Assembly: GCF_003194585.1 (NCBI RefSeq)
Contig: NZ_QHKZ01000010.1
Span: 59,186 to 123,185 of the forward strand
Reading direction: 5' to 3'
Source of the DNA: Nocardioides daejeonensis
GTDB lineage: Bacteria > Actinomycetota > Actinomycetes > Propionibacteriales > Nocardioidaceae
Length of the DNA: 64,000 bases
Shown here: piece after piece, positions 44,719 through 53,228 of the stretch
How positions within the stretch are numbered: the stretch's first letter is position 1
Layout of the letters: every line of letters begins with the position of its first letter
The notes under the pieces: generated by a model
Databases searched by the model: none
What the model was told of the DNA's origin: nothing
What the model saw: only the letters and a program-made list of their open reading frames with translations
Position numbers and translations under genes: made by a program

Positions 44719-45171
44719 ATGCCACTGTGGCAATGGATTCTTGACGGAGTCCTGCTCGCGCTGGTGTTCCTCTTCTGTTACGGCCTCGCCCTGGTTCTGC
44801 GCCGGCGCATGCTGGCTCGCAACGGGGGCACGTTCGAACTCAGCCACCGCGCCCGGTCCGACAGGACCGGGCGCGGTTGGGTTCTCGGAATCGGTCGGTA
44901 CGACGGCGATCGCCTCGAGTGGTTCCGGATCTTCTCGCTCTCCCCGCGTCCCCGGCGGGTCTGGGACCGCAACCGGGTGGACTACAACGGCCGTCGCGAG
45001 GCCGAGGGGTCGGAGCACCTCGCCCTCTACACCGACCACGTGATCATCACGCTGGAGAGCGCCCAGGGCGACATCGAGCTCGCGATGAGCTCACGCTCGC
45101 TGCTCGGCTTCCAGGCCTGGCTGGAGGCCAAGCCGCCCGGCACGGACTGGGACAAGCACCGCCAGCGCTGA
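44719..45171 (+). CDS. DUF2550 membrane-anchored protein
   Basis: A 150-residue protein. It has one N-terminal membrane helix (about 6-26, ILDGVLLALVFLFCYGLALV), then a soluble domain with FELSHRARSDRTGRGWVLGIG and VWDRNRVDYNGRREAEGSEH, typical of DUF2550. The function is unknown. The gene consistently follows atpC in actinobacteria (Rv1312 in M. tuberculosis, from memory). The ATG at 44719 has GGGAGG six bases upstream. Confidence 0.85.
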   Translation: MPLWQWILDGVLLALVFLFCYGLALVLRRRMLARNGGTFELSHRARSDRTGRGWVLGIGRYDGDRLEWFRIFSLSPRPRRVWDRNRVDYNGRREAEGSEHLALYTDHVIITLESAQGDIELAMSSRSLLGFQAWLEAKPPGTDWDKHRQR

Positions 45172-45183
45172 CGGCCCTCCGGG

Positions 45184-45828
45184 TCAGCCGACGACCTGCA
45201 GCGCGCCGTCCACCAGCCGATGCAGGTGCCGACGGAACCGATCGATCATCGCCAGGCTGGACGCGCCTCGGCGGGTCCCGGTGGCGTCCACGAAGCCCGC
45301 CTTGCTGAACGAGTGCGTCGACCACACGATGGAGTAGACCAGCATCTCCACGTCGGTCTCGTCGCCGATCCCGGCCCGGTCCAGCAGCTCCCGGACGCCG
45401 GTAGCGACCCGGGCGACGAGTGGGCCGGCGAACTCCTGGTCGATCGTGTCGCCGCCCTCGCCGTCGTCGAGCCAGCGCCGCATCCACAAGGCGGGCACCT
45501 CCGGGTGCGCAAGGCAGAAGCCGAGGTAGGCGTCGACGAAGCCGTGCAGGGCGGCTCGCGTGGCCTCCGGCGTGGCGGCGACGCCGCTCAGCCGTGCCAG
45601 CGCTTCGAGGACCGCGTCGCCCTGGGCGCGGTGGGCGCGCCGCATCACCTCGCGGTAGAGCTCCGCCTTGCTGCCCACGTGGTAGGCGACGGTCGCGATG
45701 TTGAGCTCGGCAGCGTCTCCGATGGCCCGGGTGCTGGTCGCCTCGTAGCCGCGGCGGGCGAAGAGGTCGGTGGCGGCCACGATGATCCGCTCGCGGCTGC
45801 TGGTCGTCTCATCGGGCGTCGTCGGCAC
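45184..45828 (-). CDS. TetR-family transcriptional regulator
   Basis: A 214-residue TetR protein. Its N-terminal HTH reads ERIIVAATDLFARRGYEATS and TRAIGDAAELNIATVAYHVG. The C-terminal ligand domain is helical (about 90-205). It is divergent from the monooxygenase operon at 45976 with 147 bases between, so it is likely its local repressor. The ligand is unknown, perhaps the monooxygenase substrate. Confidence 0.9.
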   Translation of the reverse strand: MPTTPDETTSSRERIIVAATDLFARRGYEATSTRAIGDAAELNIATVAYHVGSKAELYREVMRRAHRAQGDAVLEALARLSGVAATPEATRAALHGFVDAYLGFCLAHPEVPALWMRRWLDDGEGGDTIDQEFAGPLVARVATGVRELLDRAGIGDETDVEMLVYSIVWSTHSFSKAGFVDATGTRRGASSLAMIDRFRRHLHRLVDGALQVVG

Positions 45829-45918
45829 CTGCCCACAGTAGGCCGTGCGGCCGCGCGCCGGTGCACAGATTGCGCCGTGTCCAGCGCTCGATGGGGGAGT
45901 AGCACCAGGTCAGATACC

Positions 45919-45947
45919 TTGACGATCTCTCCATCAGTCGATTGAAT
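45919..45947 (+). promoter_or_regulatory. promoter and possible TetR operator of the monooxygenase operon
   Basis: TTGACG (45919-45924), a 17-base spacer and TTGAAT (45942-45947) form a good promoter 28 bases before the ATG. TCAGTCGATTGA (45934-45945), an imperfect palindrome with five of six pairs, lies across the spacer and -10, where a TetR repressor would bind. Confidence 0.5.
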
Positions 45948-45975
45948 GAGGCGGCCACGATCGGAAGGGCCTGCT

Positions 45976-47322
45976 ATGACCTCCTCCCCGTCTGTTGCCG
46001 TCATCGGCGCCGGTGCTGCCGGACTCGCTGCCGCCAAGGCGCTGCTCGACGAGCGGATCGATGTCGTCGTCCTGGAGCGGGGCGATCGCCCGGGCGGGCT
46101 CTGGGCCCGTGGCAATGCGAGCGGGTCGTCGCCGGCGTACGACTCCCTGCACCTCAACACCAGCAAGGGCCGCACCCAGTTCGCGGACCTTCCGATGCCG
46201 GACGCCTGGCCCGACTATCCCAGCGCCCGTGCCATCGAGGGCTACCTGCGGGACTACGCCGATCGGTTCGGCGTGAGCAAGGTGATCCGGTACGGCGCGG
46301 AGGTGACCCGCGTCGAGCGGGGCGAGGGCGGCTGGCAGGTGACGCTGGCCGAGGCGGCGGGGGCGCAGACCCTGCTCGTCGACGCCGTGGTGGTGGCCAA
46401 CGGGCACAACTGGGATCCGCGGTGGCCCGACCCGCCGCCCCCGGGTGAGTTCGCGGGCACGCAGATGCATGCGCACGACCACCGCAGCGCCGAGCAGTAC
46501 GCCGGCCGTCGGGTGCTGGTGGTCGGCATGGGGAACTCGGCGATGGATATCGCTGTCGACGCGTCGTTCACCGCCTCTTCGCCGGTGCTGCTGTCGGGAC
46601 GCCATGGCGTCCACATCGTGCCGAAGTACCTCTTCGGGCGCCCCGCCGACGCGACCGGTGCGCTGCTCGCAGCGCTGCCATGGCGGCTCCGCCAGCGGCT
46701 CGCGGAGACGATGCTGCGACTCGCGGTCGGCACGCCGCAGTCCTATGGTCTGCCGGCCCCGGCGGGTGGCCTCTTCCAGAACCACCCCACGATCAGTGAC
46801 ACGATCCTGCACCGCATCACCCATGGAGAGGTCGTGCCTCGGCCGGGGGTCGCCCGCCTCGACGGACGGACCGTTCGCTTCGTCGACGGCACCGCGGACG
46901 AGGTGGACACCATCGTCTGGGCGACGGGCTACCGCGTCAGCATGCCGTTTCTCGATCCTGCGTGGACGGGAGCGGACCCCGAGGCGATGCCGCTCTACCA
47001 GCGGGTGTTCCATCTCGACGACCCCACGCTCGCGTTCGTGGGCCTGATGCAGTCCACCGGTGCCGCGCTGCCGGTGGTGGAGGCGCAGGCGAAGCTGGTG
47101 GCCGCGTACCTCGGAGGCCGCTACGCGCTGCCGACGCGCGCCGAGCAGGAGCAGGTGGTGGCGCGCACGCTGGCAGCAGCCACAGCGCGGTGGGGCGCCA
47201 AGCGGCCGATGATGCGCATCGACTTCGATGCCTACGTCGCCGCGCTGCCCCGGGAGATCGCGGCCGGGGAGGCCCGCAGCCGACGCGGCGGGTCGCGCTC
47301 AGGGCACGGGGTGCGCGCATGA
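45976..47322 (+). CDS. flavin-containing/Baeyer-Villiger-type monooxygenase
   Basis: A 448-residue FAD/NADPH enzyme. The first Rossmann motif is VAVIGAGAAGLAAAKALLD, the second VVGMGNSAMDIAVDAS. Between them FAGTQMHAHD fits the FMO/BVMO fingerprint FxGxxxHxxx(W/D). It would oxygenate a carbonyl or soft nucleophile substrate. The ATG at 45976 with AAGGGCC upstream is preferred to 45946. Its stop overlaps the SDR gene by four bases. The basic C-terminus after residue 430 is unusual but short. Confidence 0.88.
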   Translation: MTSSPSVAVIGAGAAGLAAAKALLDERIDVVVLERGDRPGGLWARGNASGSSPAYDSLHLNTSKGRTQFADLPMPDAWPDYPSARAIEGYLRDYADRFGVSKVIRYGAEVTRVERGEGGWQVTLAEAAGAQTLLVDAVVVANGHNWDPRWPDPPPPGEFAGTQMHAHDHRSAEQYAGRRVLVVGMGNSAMDIAVDASFTASSPVLLSGRHGVHIVPKYLFGRPADATGALLAALPWRLRQRLAETMLRLAVGTPQSYGLPAPAGGLFQNHPTISDTILHRITHGEVVPRPGVARLDGRTVRFVDGTADEVDTIVWATGYRVSMPFLDPAWTGADPEAMPLYQRVFHLDDPTLAFVGLMQSTGAALPVVEAQAKLVAAYLGGRYALPTRAEQEQVVARTLAAATARWGAKRPMMRIDFDAYVAALPREIAAGEARSRRGGSRSGHGVRA

Positions 47323-48152
47323 GGCGGCGGTCCGCGACCGGCATGCGGGTGCTGGTCACCGGGGCCTCCGGCACGATCGGACTGGCGTTGGGGCGGCGGT
47401 TGACGGCGCAGGGTGCCCAGGTGGTCGGACTCGACGTCGCGCCGCGCGGCGACGAGGGGTTCGAGGTGATCGGCTGCGACCTCACCGACGACGACTCCGT
47501 GACCGCGGGGGTTGCGCGGGCGGTCGACCTGCTCGGTGGGCTCGACGCACTCGTCAACAACGCCGGGATCGGTGGGCCCGCGCCGGCGGAGCTCGCGCCG
47601 GGCATCGAGGTGCGCAGGCAGCTGGAGATCAACCTGCTGGGCAGCTGGCGGGTCACCTCCGCCTGCGTCGAGGCCCTGGTCGCCTCACGCGGGCGCGTCG
47701 TCATGGTGAGCTCGCGGATGGCGGTGATGCAGCTCCCGCTCGCGGCGGCGTACGGAGCCTCGAAGCGCGCCCTGGTCGCCTACGCGGACGCACTGCGCCT
47801 GGAGCTCGGCACCCACGTCGGTGTCACCTGTGTCTACCCCTCGGCGGTGCGCAGCCCGATCCACGACTCCACGGCTGCGGCCGGCCTCTCGTTGGAGGGG
47901 ATGAGCACCTACGAGCCGCTGGAGGGTGTGGTGGCCACCATCGAGTCTGCGCTGCTCGCCCCGCGGGCTCGCCGGGACCTGACCACGACGCGTCGAGGTG
48001 CGCTCGAGTTCTTCCTGGCCCGGCACCTGCCGGCCCTCACCGACCGGATCGTGCTGCGTACCCTGGCCGCTCGGGCCCGTTCCGGAGCGTTCGATGATGC
48101 CGAGCTCGCCGCTGGCGTCGTCCGCCGCCACGGCGACAAGGGCCGGCGATGA
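47319..48152 (+). CDS. short-chain dehydrogenase/reductase
   Basis: A 277-residue SDR. It has VLVTGASGTIGLALGRRL, NNAGIGGP, the catalytic Ser in VVMVSSRMA and the Tyr-Lys pair YGASK, with a long C-terminus (about 190-277). It probably supplies or uses the ketone or alcohol handled by the adjacent monooxygenase. Its ATG overlaps the monooxygenase stop, and its stop overlaps the MFS gene (ATGA), so the three form one operon. Confidence 0.87.
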   Translation: MRRRSATGMRVLVTGASGTIGLALGRRLTAQGAQVVGLDVAPRGDEGFEVIGCDLTDDDSVTAGVARAVDLLGGLDALVNNAGIGGPAPAELAPGIEVRRQLEINLLGSWRVTSACVEALVASRGRVVMVSSRMAVMQLPLAAAYGASKRALVAYADALRLELGTHVGVTCVYPSAVRSPIHDSTAAAGLSLEGMSTYEPLEGVVATIESALLAPRARRDLTTTRRGALEFFLARHLPALTDRIVLRTLAARARSGAFDDAELAAGVVRRHGDKGRR

Positions 48153-49495
48153 CCGCCTCGACCTCTGGCCGGGCGGCAGCGGGTCGGGCCCCGGCCCCGC
48201 CCTTGGCTGCCTACGCGACCGGGTCGCTCGGCATGGGTGTCTGGGTGACCGTGCCGGGCCTGCTCCTTCTCTACTTCCTGACCGACATCGTCGGCGTCGC
48301 AGCCGGGCTGGCGGGGCTCACGCTGCTGGTGCCGAAGGTCGTCGATGTCGTCGTGCATCCGCTGATCGGCTCCCGTTCGGACCGGCAGGCGCGAGCCTGG
48401 GGACACCGGCGGCGGATGATGCTCGGCGGCATCCTGCTCGGTCTGGCCATGGTCGCCATGTTCAGCGTTCCCGGGGGAATCGAGGGGACGCGGGCAGCGC
48501 TCTGGGTGGGTGGCTGGTTCATCGTCGGCAACCTGCTCTTCGCGATGTTCCAGGTGCCCTATCTGGCGACGCCGTCCGACCTGATGATCGGCTATCACGA
48601 GCGCACGCGGGTCTTCATGTTCCGGATGCTCTTCCTGACCGTCGGCCTGCTGGGTGCAGGCGTGGCGGCTCCGGCGCTGGTGGCCAGCGAGCGTCGGTCG
48701 GCCTACACGACCATGGCGGCGGTGCTCTGCGTGGTGATGGTCGTCTCCGCGATCGTCGCGATCCGCGGGGTCCGCGCCCTCACGGCCGCCTGCGGCTTCC
48801 GGGAGCCGGCGGGCAGGGCGGGTCACTCCGTCGTCGCCGACGTGAAGGTCGCCTGGGCCGACCGCGACTTCCGGATGCTGGTGCTCTCCTATCTGCTGAC
48901 CGGCACCACCACGCACCTGTTCATGGCTGCGCTGCCGTACTTCACCCGTTATGTCTACGACGACGCGAAGCTCACGGCAGTCTTCATGGGAGCGTTCCTT
49001 GCACCCGCTGTCGCTGCCGGGCCGCTCTGGATGGTCGTCTCGCGCCGGATCGGCAAGCAGCGTGGGCTGCTCATCTCCCAAGGTGTCTTCGTCGCGGGTT
49101 CGGCGACGCTGCTGGCGACCTCGCAGACCGTGGTCGCGGCCTCAGTCGCCGTCGTGGTGGCGATGGGGATCGCGTTCGCCGGCCTGCAGCTGTTCGCCTT
49201 CTCGATGGTGCCGGACGCGGTCGCCGCTGCGGACTCCGGTGGCGAGGGGCAGGCCGGTGGCTACACCGGTGTCTGGACAGCGACCGAAGCGCTGGGAACG
49301 GCGGTGGGGCCCTACCTCTACTCCGCAGCACTGGTGATCGGGGGATTCGTGTCGAGCACCGCGGAGGAGGAGGTGGCGCAGCCGGACTCGGCTGTGACCG
49401 CCCTGTTGCTCGGCTTCACGGTGGTGCCGGCCGTGCTGATGCTCGTGGCGATGCTCTTCCAGCGGCGCTACCGCCTCGATCCGGCTCCTGCCTGA
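48149..49495 (+). CDS. MFS transporter of the GPH/MFS_2 type
   Basis: A 448-residue permease with about 12 membrane helices. The motifs KVVDVVVHPLIGSRSDRQARAWGHRRRMMLGG and the central loop with DFRMLVLSYLLTG match the glycoside-pentoside-hexuronide:cation symporter group. The ligand may be a steroid, terpenoid or sugar-like compound given the neighbouring monooxygenase and SDR, but this is inference. Its start overlaps the SDR stop. Confidence 0.87.
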   Translation: MTASTSGRAAAGRAPAPPLAAYATGSLGMGVWVTVPGLLLLYFLTDIVGVAAGLAGLTLLVPKVVDVVVHPLIGSRSDRQARAWGHRRRMMLGGILLGLAMVAMFSVPGGIEGTRAALWVGGWFIVGNLLFAMFQVPYLATPSDLMIGYHERTRVFMFRMLFLTVGLLGAGVAAPALVASERRSAYTTMAAVLCVVMVVSAIVAIRGVRALTAACGFREPAGRAGHSVVADVKVAWADRDFRMLVLSYLLTGTTTHLFMAALPYFTRYVYDDAKLTAVFMGAFLAPAVAAGPLWMVVSRRIGKQRGLLISQGVFVAGSATLLATSQTVVAASVAVVVAMGIAFAGLQLFAFSMVPDAVAAADSGGEGQAGGYTGVWTATEALGTAVGPYLYSAALVIGGFVSSTAEEEVAQPDSAVTALLLGFTVVPAVLMLVAMLFQRRYRLDPAPA

Positions 49496-49517
49496 TCGGT
49501 GGGGCCAGCCAGCTCCA

Positions 49518-49545
49518 CAGTCTCATCGACCACTCGATGAGACTG
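49518..49545. promoter_or_regulatory. 11-bp perfect inverted repeat, candidate operator
   Basis: CAGTCTCATCG (49518-49528) and CGATGAGACTG (49535-49545) with a six-base spacer lie between the MFS and NTF2-like genes. A likely promoter follows directly (TGGTCA 49550-49555, 17 bases, CACGCT 49573-49578). The repeat could be a regulator site or the terminator of the preceding operon; no T-run follows. Confidence 0.5.
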
Positions 49546-49584
49546 GGCATGGTCAGCGTCCCGCGCGGCTGCCACGCTGGCTGC

Positions 49585-50097
49585 ATGACGACCTGGACCC
49601 GCACCGAGCTCGACGAGGCCTTCGCCGGCTACACCGCGACCGTGCAGAAGTGTGTCGACACCGGCGACTGGAGCCACTTCGCCGACCTCTTCGTCGACGA
49701 CGCGACCTATATCGAGCACTCGTACGGCAGCTTCACCGGCAAGGACGAGATCCGTGACTGGATCACCAAGACCATGGGTGCCTTCCCCGGCAACGAGATG
49801 GTCGAGTTCCCACCGAAGTGGGTCGTCATCGACGAGGAGAAGGGCTGGGTCATCACTGAGATCGACAACCCCATGCGCGACCCCGGAGACGGCTCCCAGC
49901 ACGGCCAGGGCAACATCAGCATCCTCCGGTACGCCGGCGACGGGCTCTGGCGCGAGCAGGAGGACGTCTACAACCCGCTCGAGTTCATGGCCGCCACCAC
50001 CGCCTACGTGCGCGCCTGCGAGCGCCTCGGCACCCTCTCTGACGAGGCGCGGGCCTGGGCAGCCAAGTTCGGGGTCAAGCTCGGCCAGCCGCGCTAG
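49585..50097 (+). CDS. NTF2-like/SnoaL-type protein
   Basis: A 170-residue protein with the cone-shaped NTF2-like pattern: YTATVQKCVDTGDWSHFADL, FVDDATYIEHSYGSFTGKDE and IRDWITKTM. Members include ketosteroid isomerases and polyketide cyclases. The function is unknown; association with a monooxygenase and SDR suggests a small-molecule enzyme. A CACGCT box six bases before the ATG and no RBS imply a leaderless start from its own promoter. Its stop overlaps the convergent cobalamin gene by four bases. Confidence 0.8.
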   Translation: MTTWTRTELDEAFAGYTATVQKCVDTGDWSHFADLFVDDATYIEHSYGSFTGKDEIRDWITKTMGAFPGNEMVEFPPKWVVIDEEKGWVITEIDNPMRDPGDGSQHGQGNISILRYAGDGLWREQEDVYNPLEFMAATTAYVRACERLGTLSDEARAWAAKFGVKLGQPR

Positions 50098-50669
50098 GCC
50101 CGCTCTCCGCCAGGTACCCACAGCACGTCGCCCTGGGCGCGGTTCGCGTAGCGGGCCAGGATGAAGAGCAGGTCCGAGAGCCGGTTCAGGTACTTGATGG
50201 CCAGCACGTTCATCGTCTCGCCATGCTCGGCGTAGGCCGCCCACCCGGCCCGCTCGGCGCGGCGCACGACGGTCCGGGCGACGTGCAGGTGGGCAGCTGC
50301 GGGGGTGCCGCCGTTGAGGATGAAGGAGCGCAGCTTCGGCAGGTCCTCGTTGAAGTGGTCGCACCACGCCTCGAGCCGGTCGATGTACTCCTGCTCGATG
50401 CGCAACGGCGGGTACTGCGGGTCCTCGACCACGGGCGTCGACAGGTCGGCGCCGACGTCGAAGAGGTCGTTCTGGACGACGGTGAGCACCTTCACGACGT
50501 CCGCGTCGAGCTCGCCGGTGGCCAGTGCTACGCCCACGAAGGCGTTCGCCTCGTCCGAGGTGGCGTAGGCCTCCAGTCGCAGGTCGGTCTTGCTCGTCTC
50601 GCTCATGTCGCTCAGACGTGTCGTCCCGGCATCGCCGGTCCGCGTGTAGATGCGGGTCAGATTCACCAT
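50094..50669 (-). CDS. PduO-type ATP:cob(I)alamin adenosyltransferase
   Basis: A 191-residue protein with the N-terminal ATP motif IYTRTGDAGTTRLSD, SDEANAFVGVA and the C-terminal ARTVVRRAERAGWAAY and YLNRLSDLLFILAR, all typical of PduO/MMAB enzymes. It makes adenosylcobalamin, the cofactor of the mutase encoded 1.2 kb away. The same gene lies near the atp operon in mycobacteria. It converges on the NTF2-like gene and is divergent from the STAS gene. Confidence 0.95.
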   Translation of the reverse strand: MVNLTRIYTRTGDAGTTRLSDMSETSKTDLRLEAYATSDEANAFVGVALATGELDADVVKVLTVVQNDLFDVGADLSTPVVEDPQYPPLRIEQEYIDRLEAWCDHFNEDLPKLRSFILNGGTPAAAHLHVARTVVRRAERAGWAAYAEHGETMNVLAIKYLNRLSDLLFILARYANRAQGDVLWVPGGERA

Positions 50670-50772
50670 GGCTACGACCCTAGCGGTGCCCGTGGGCCGG
50701 GCCTGGTCGGAGCCTCAGGGGAATCCCTGAGAGAAATCCGGGTACGGAAGGCAACCGAATCGGTGCGTCCTG

Positions 50773-50815
50773 CGTCATAGTTGATGACAAGCCCCGTCAC
50801 AGTAGATGACAGGCC
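50773..50815. promoter_or_regulatory. tandem palindromic operator pair upstream of the STAS gene
   Basis: Two 21-base copies (50773-50793 and 50795-50815), 18 of 21 identical, repeat with a 22-base period. Each contains GTCAT/GTCAC-N5-ATGAC, an inverted repeat. A second pair of direct repeats, GGAGTCTC, follows at 50820-50827 and 50831-50838 with an 11-base period. Spacing of two and one helical turns suggests cooperative binding of a regulator. Confidence 0.6.
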
Positions 50816-50857
50816 GAACGGAGTCTCTCGGGAGTCTCCGGGATAGGGAGGGATGAC

Positions 50858-51157
50858 ATGGACATCACCCACGACGGTTCGACCTTGGTGCTGACTGGCG
50901 AGTTCGACGTCAGGAACACGATGAAAGTCCGCACGGCCATCTATGAGCACATCAACGGCTGCGACCACGACCTCGTGGTCGATCTCAGTGGCGTGCCGGT
51001 CATCGACCTCACGGCGCTTCGGGTGCTGGCGGCAGCGACTCGCAACGCCGAGCAGCGAGGCAGGCACCTGACCCTGCGCGGTGCGGGTCCGGCGGTGCGC
51101 CGGATGCTGCACATCTCCCACCTCATCAGGGTCGTCGAGCTCGAGCGGATCGCCTGA
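50858..51157 (+). CDS. STAS-domain anti-sigma factor antagonist
   Basis: A 99-residue STAS protein. The strand DGSTLVLTGEFDVRNTMKVR and the phospho-acceptor region VPVIDLTALRVLAAATRNAE carry the D-x-(S/T)-A-L motif with Thr as the likely target. It would bind an RsbW-type anti-sigma factor and free a SigF-type sigma factor when dephosphorylated. No kinase, phosphatase or sigma gene is adjacent. AGGGAGG precedes the ATG. An unusual repeat-rich control region lies upstream. Confidence 0.88.
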   Translation: MDITHDGSTLVLTGEFDVRNTMKVRTAIYEHINGCDHDLVVDLSGVPVIDLTALRVLAAATRNAEQRGRHLTLRGAGPAVRRMLHISHLIRVVELERIA

Positions 51158-51196
51158 CCGGAGGACGTGCGTGGTGTGAACCACATCCAGAGACGG

Positions 51197-51226
51197 TTAC
51201 TGAACACTCACCTCATCGCCTACGCT
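51197..51226 (+). promoter_or_regulatory. promoter of the ethylmalonyl-CoA mutase gene (leaderless)
   Basis: TTACTG (51197-51202), an 18-base spacer and TACGCT (51221-51226) place the likely transcription start at or next to the ATG at 51234. No ribosome site is seen. Confidence 0.55.
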
Positions 51227-51233
51227 CACGGCC

Positions 51234-53228
51234 ATGAGCGCTGAGAAGGACCGTCCCTGGGTGATGCGGACGTACGCCGGCCACTCGACCGCCGCCGCGT
51301 CCAACGAGCTGTACCGCACCAACCTCGCCAAGGGGCAGACCGGACTCTCGGTCGCCTTCGACCTGGTCACCCAGACCGGCTACGACCCGGACAGCCCGAT
51401 GGCGCGCGGCGAGGTGGGCAAGGTCGGCGTACCGATCCCGCACCTCGGCGAGATGCGCAAGCTGTTCAAGGACATCCCGCTCACCGACATGAACACGTCG
51501 ATGACCATCAACGCCGTCGCGATGTGGATGCTCGCGATGTACCAGGTGGTCGCCGAGGAGCAGAACCTCGAGATGGAGCCGGCCGAGGTCGCCAAGCTCC
51601 TGTCCGGTACCACCCAGAACGACATCATCAAGGAGTACCTCTCCCGCGGGACCTACGTCTTCCCGCCCGAGGCTTCGCTCCGGTTGATCGCCGACATGAT
51701 CGCCTACACGGTCAACTACATCCCCAAGTGGAACCCGATCAACATCTGCAGCTATCACCTGCAGGAGGCGGGGGCCACGCCGACGCAGGAGCTCGCCTAC
51801 GCGCTCTGCACCTCGATCGCGGTGCTCGACCAGGTGAAGAACTCCGGACAGGTCAGTGACGAGGACTTTGAGAAGGTCGTCGGTCGGATCTCCTTCTTCG
51901 TCAACGCTGGCGTCCGGTTCATCGAGGAGACGTGCAAGATGCGCGCCTTCACCGAACTGTGGGACGAGATCACCCAGGAGCGCTACGGCGTCAAGGACCC
52001 GAAGATGCGCCGCTTCCGCTACGGCGTACAGGTCAACTCGCTGGGTCTGACCGAAGCGCAGCCGGAGAACAACGTGCAGCGGATCGTGCTCGAGATGCTC
52101 GGTGTGACGCTGTCGAAGAACGCCCGGGCCCGCGCGGTCCAGCTCCCGGCGTGGAACGAGGCGCTCGGCCTGCCGCGGCCCTGGGACCAGCAGTGGTCCC
52201 TGCGCCTCCAGCAGGTGCTGGCCTTCGAGTCCGACCTGCTCGAGTACGAGGACATCTTCGACGGCTCGCACGTCATCGAGGCCAAGGTCCGCGAGCTCAA
52301 GGAGGGCGCCCGGGCCGAGATGGACCGGGTCCAGGCGATGGGTGGCGCGATGGGCGCGGTCGACTACATGAAGGGCGAGCTCGTCTCCTCGCACGCCCGC
52401 CGTCGGGCGCGGATCGAAGCGGGCGACGAGATCATCGTCGGTGTCAACAAGTTCACCACCACGGAGCCCTCGCCGCTCACCGCGAACCTCGACGACGCGA
52501 TCATGACCGCCGACCCGCAGGCCGAAGAGGCCGCTCGGGCATCGGTGGAGGCGTGGAAGGCGGGCCGCGACGAGAAGGCGGTCGCCGAGGCGTTGGCGAA
52601 GGTCGCTGAGGACGCCAAGAGCGGCGTCAACCTGATGCCGGCCACCCTGGCCGCCGCCCGCGCCGGTGCGACCACCGGCGAGTGGGCCGGCACCTTGCGG
52701 GAGGTCTTCGGCGAGTTCCGGGCGCCCACCGGCGTCTCGGGCGCGGTCGGTGTCGCCGACGCCGGTGCCGAGCTGAGTGCGGTGCGCGAGCGGGTCCGTG
52801 CGACCGGCGAGGAGCTGGGCGGGCGCCTCCGCCTCCTGGTCGGCAAGCCCGGCCTCGACGGCCACTCCAACGGCGCCGAGCAGGTCGCCGTGCGGGCGCG
52901 CGACGCCGGCTTCGAGGTCATCTACCAGGGCATCCGGCTCACCCCCGAGCAGATCGTCGCGGCGGCTGTCGCCGAGGACGTGCACTGTGTCGGACTCTCC
53001 ATCCTCTCCGGCTCCCACATGGAGTTGGTGCCCGAGGTGCTCCGCGGCTTGCGTGAGGCCGGGATGGACGACGTCCCGGTCATCGTCGGCGGGATCATCC
53101 CGACCTCCGACGGCAAGCGGCTGATCGAGCAGGGCGTGGCAGCGGTCTACACCCCCAAGGACTTCGGCCTGACCGAGATCATGGGCGGCATCGTGGACGT
53201 GATCCGCAAGGCCAACGGCCTGGACTGA
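51234..53228 (+). CDS. meaA: MeaA-type ethylmalonyl-CoA mutase (adenosylcobalamin-dependent)
   Basis: A 664-residue single-chain mutase. The N-terminal TIM barrel has YAGHSTAAASNELYRTNL, SVAFDLVTQTGYDPDSP and a catalytic region SGTTQNDIIKEY. The C-terminal B12 domain (about 535-664) carries KPGLDGHSNGAEQV with the cobalt-ligand His, then GLSILSGSHMELVP and VGGIIPTSD. The form matches MeaA/Ecm of Streptomyces rather than the two-subunit methylmalonyl-CoA mutase. It interconverts ethylmalonyl- and methylsuccinyl-CoA. The adenosyltransferase nearby supplies its cofactor. Confidence 0.88.
   Translation: MSAEKDRPWVMRTYAGHSTAAASNELYRTNLAKGQTGLSVAFDLVTQTGYDPDSPMARGEVGKVGVPIPHLGEMRKLFKDIPLTDMNTSMTINAVAMWMLAMYQVVAEEQNLEMEPAEVAKLLSGTTQNDIIKEYLSRGTYVFPPEASLRLIADMIAYTVNYIPKWNPINICSYHLQEAGATPTQELAYALCTSIAVLDQVKNSGQVSDEDFEKVVGRISFFVNAGVRFIEETCKMRAFTELWDEITQERYGVKDPKMRRFRYGVQVNSLGLTEAQPENNVQRIVLEMLGVTLSKNARARAVQLPAWNEALGLPRPWDQQWSLRLQQVLAFESDLLEYEDIFDGSHVIEAKVRELKEGARAEMDRVQAMGGAMGAVDYMKGELVSSHARRRARIEAGDEIIVGVNKFTTTEPSPLTANLDDAIMTADPQAEEAARASVEAWKAGRDEKAVAEALAKVAEDAKSGVNLMPATLAAARAGATTGEWAGTLREVFGEFRAPTGVSGAVGVADAGAELSAVRERVRATGEELGGRLRLLVGKPGLDGHSNGAEQVAVRARDAGFEVIYQGIRLTPEQIVAAAVAEDVHCVGLSILSGSHMELVPEVLRGLREAGMDDVPVIVGGIIPTSDGKRLIEQGVAAVYTPKDFGLTEIMGGIVDVIRKANGLD

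Noticed and set aside
45184..50097. Mobile element carrying the monooxygenase cluster
   Set aside because: No transposase, integrase, flanking direct repeats or tRNA junction is visible; only synteny suggests insertion.
50670..51233. Cobalamin riboswitch ahead of the adenosyltransferase or mutase gene
   Set aside because: No B12-box-like sequence or suitably long leader; the mutase gene appears leaderless and the other gap is occupied by operator-like repeats.
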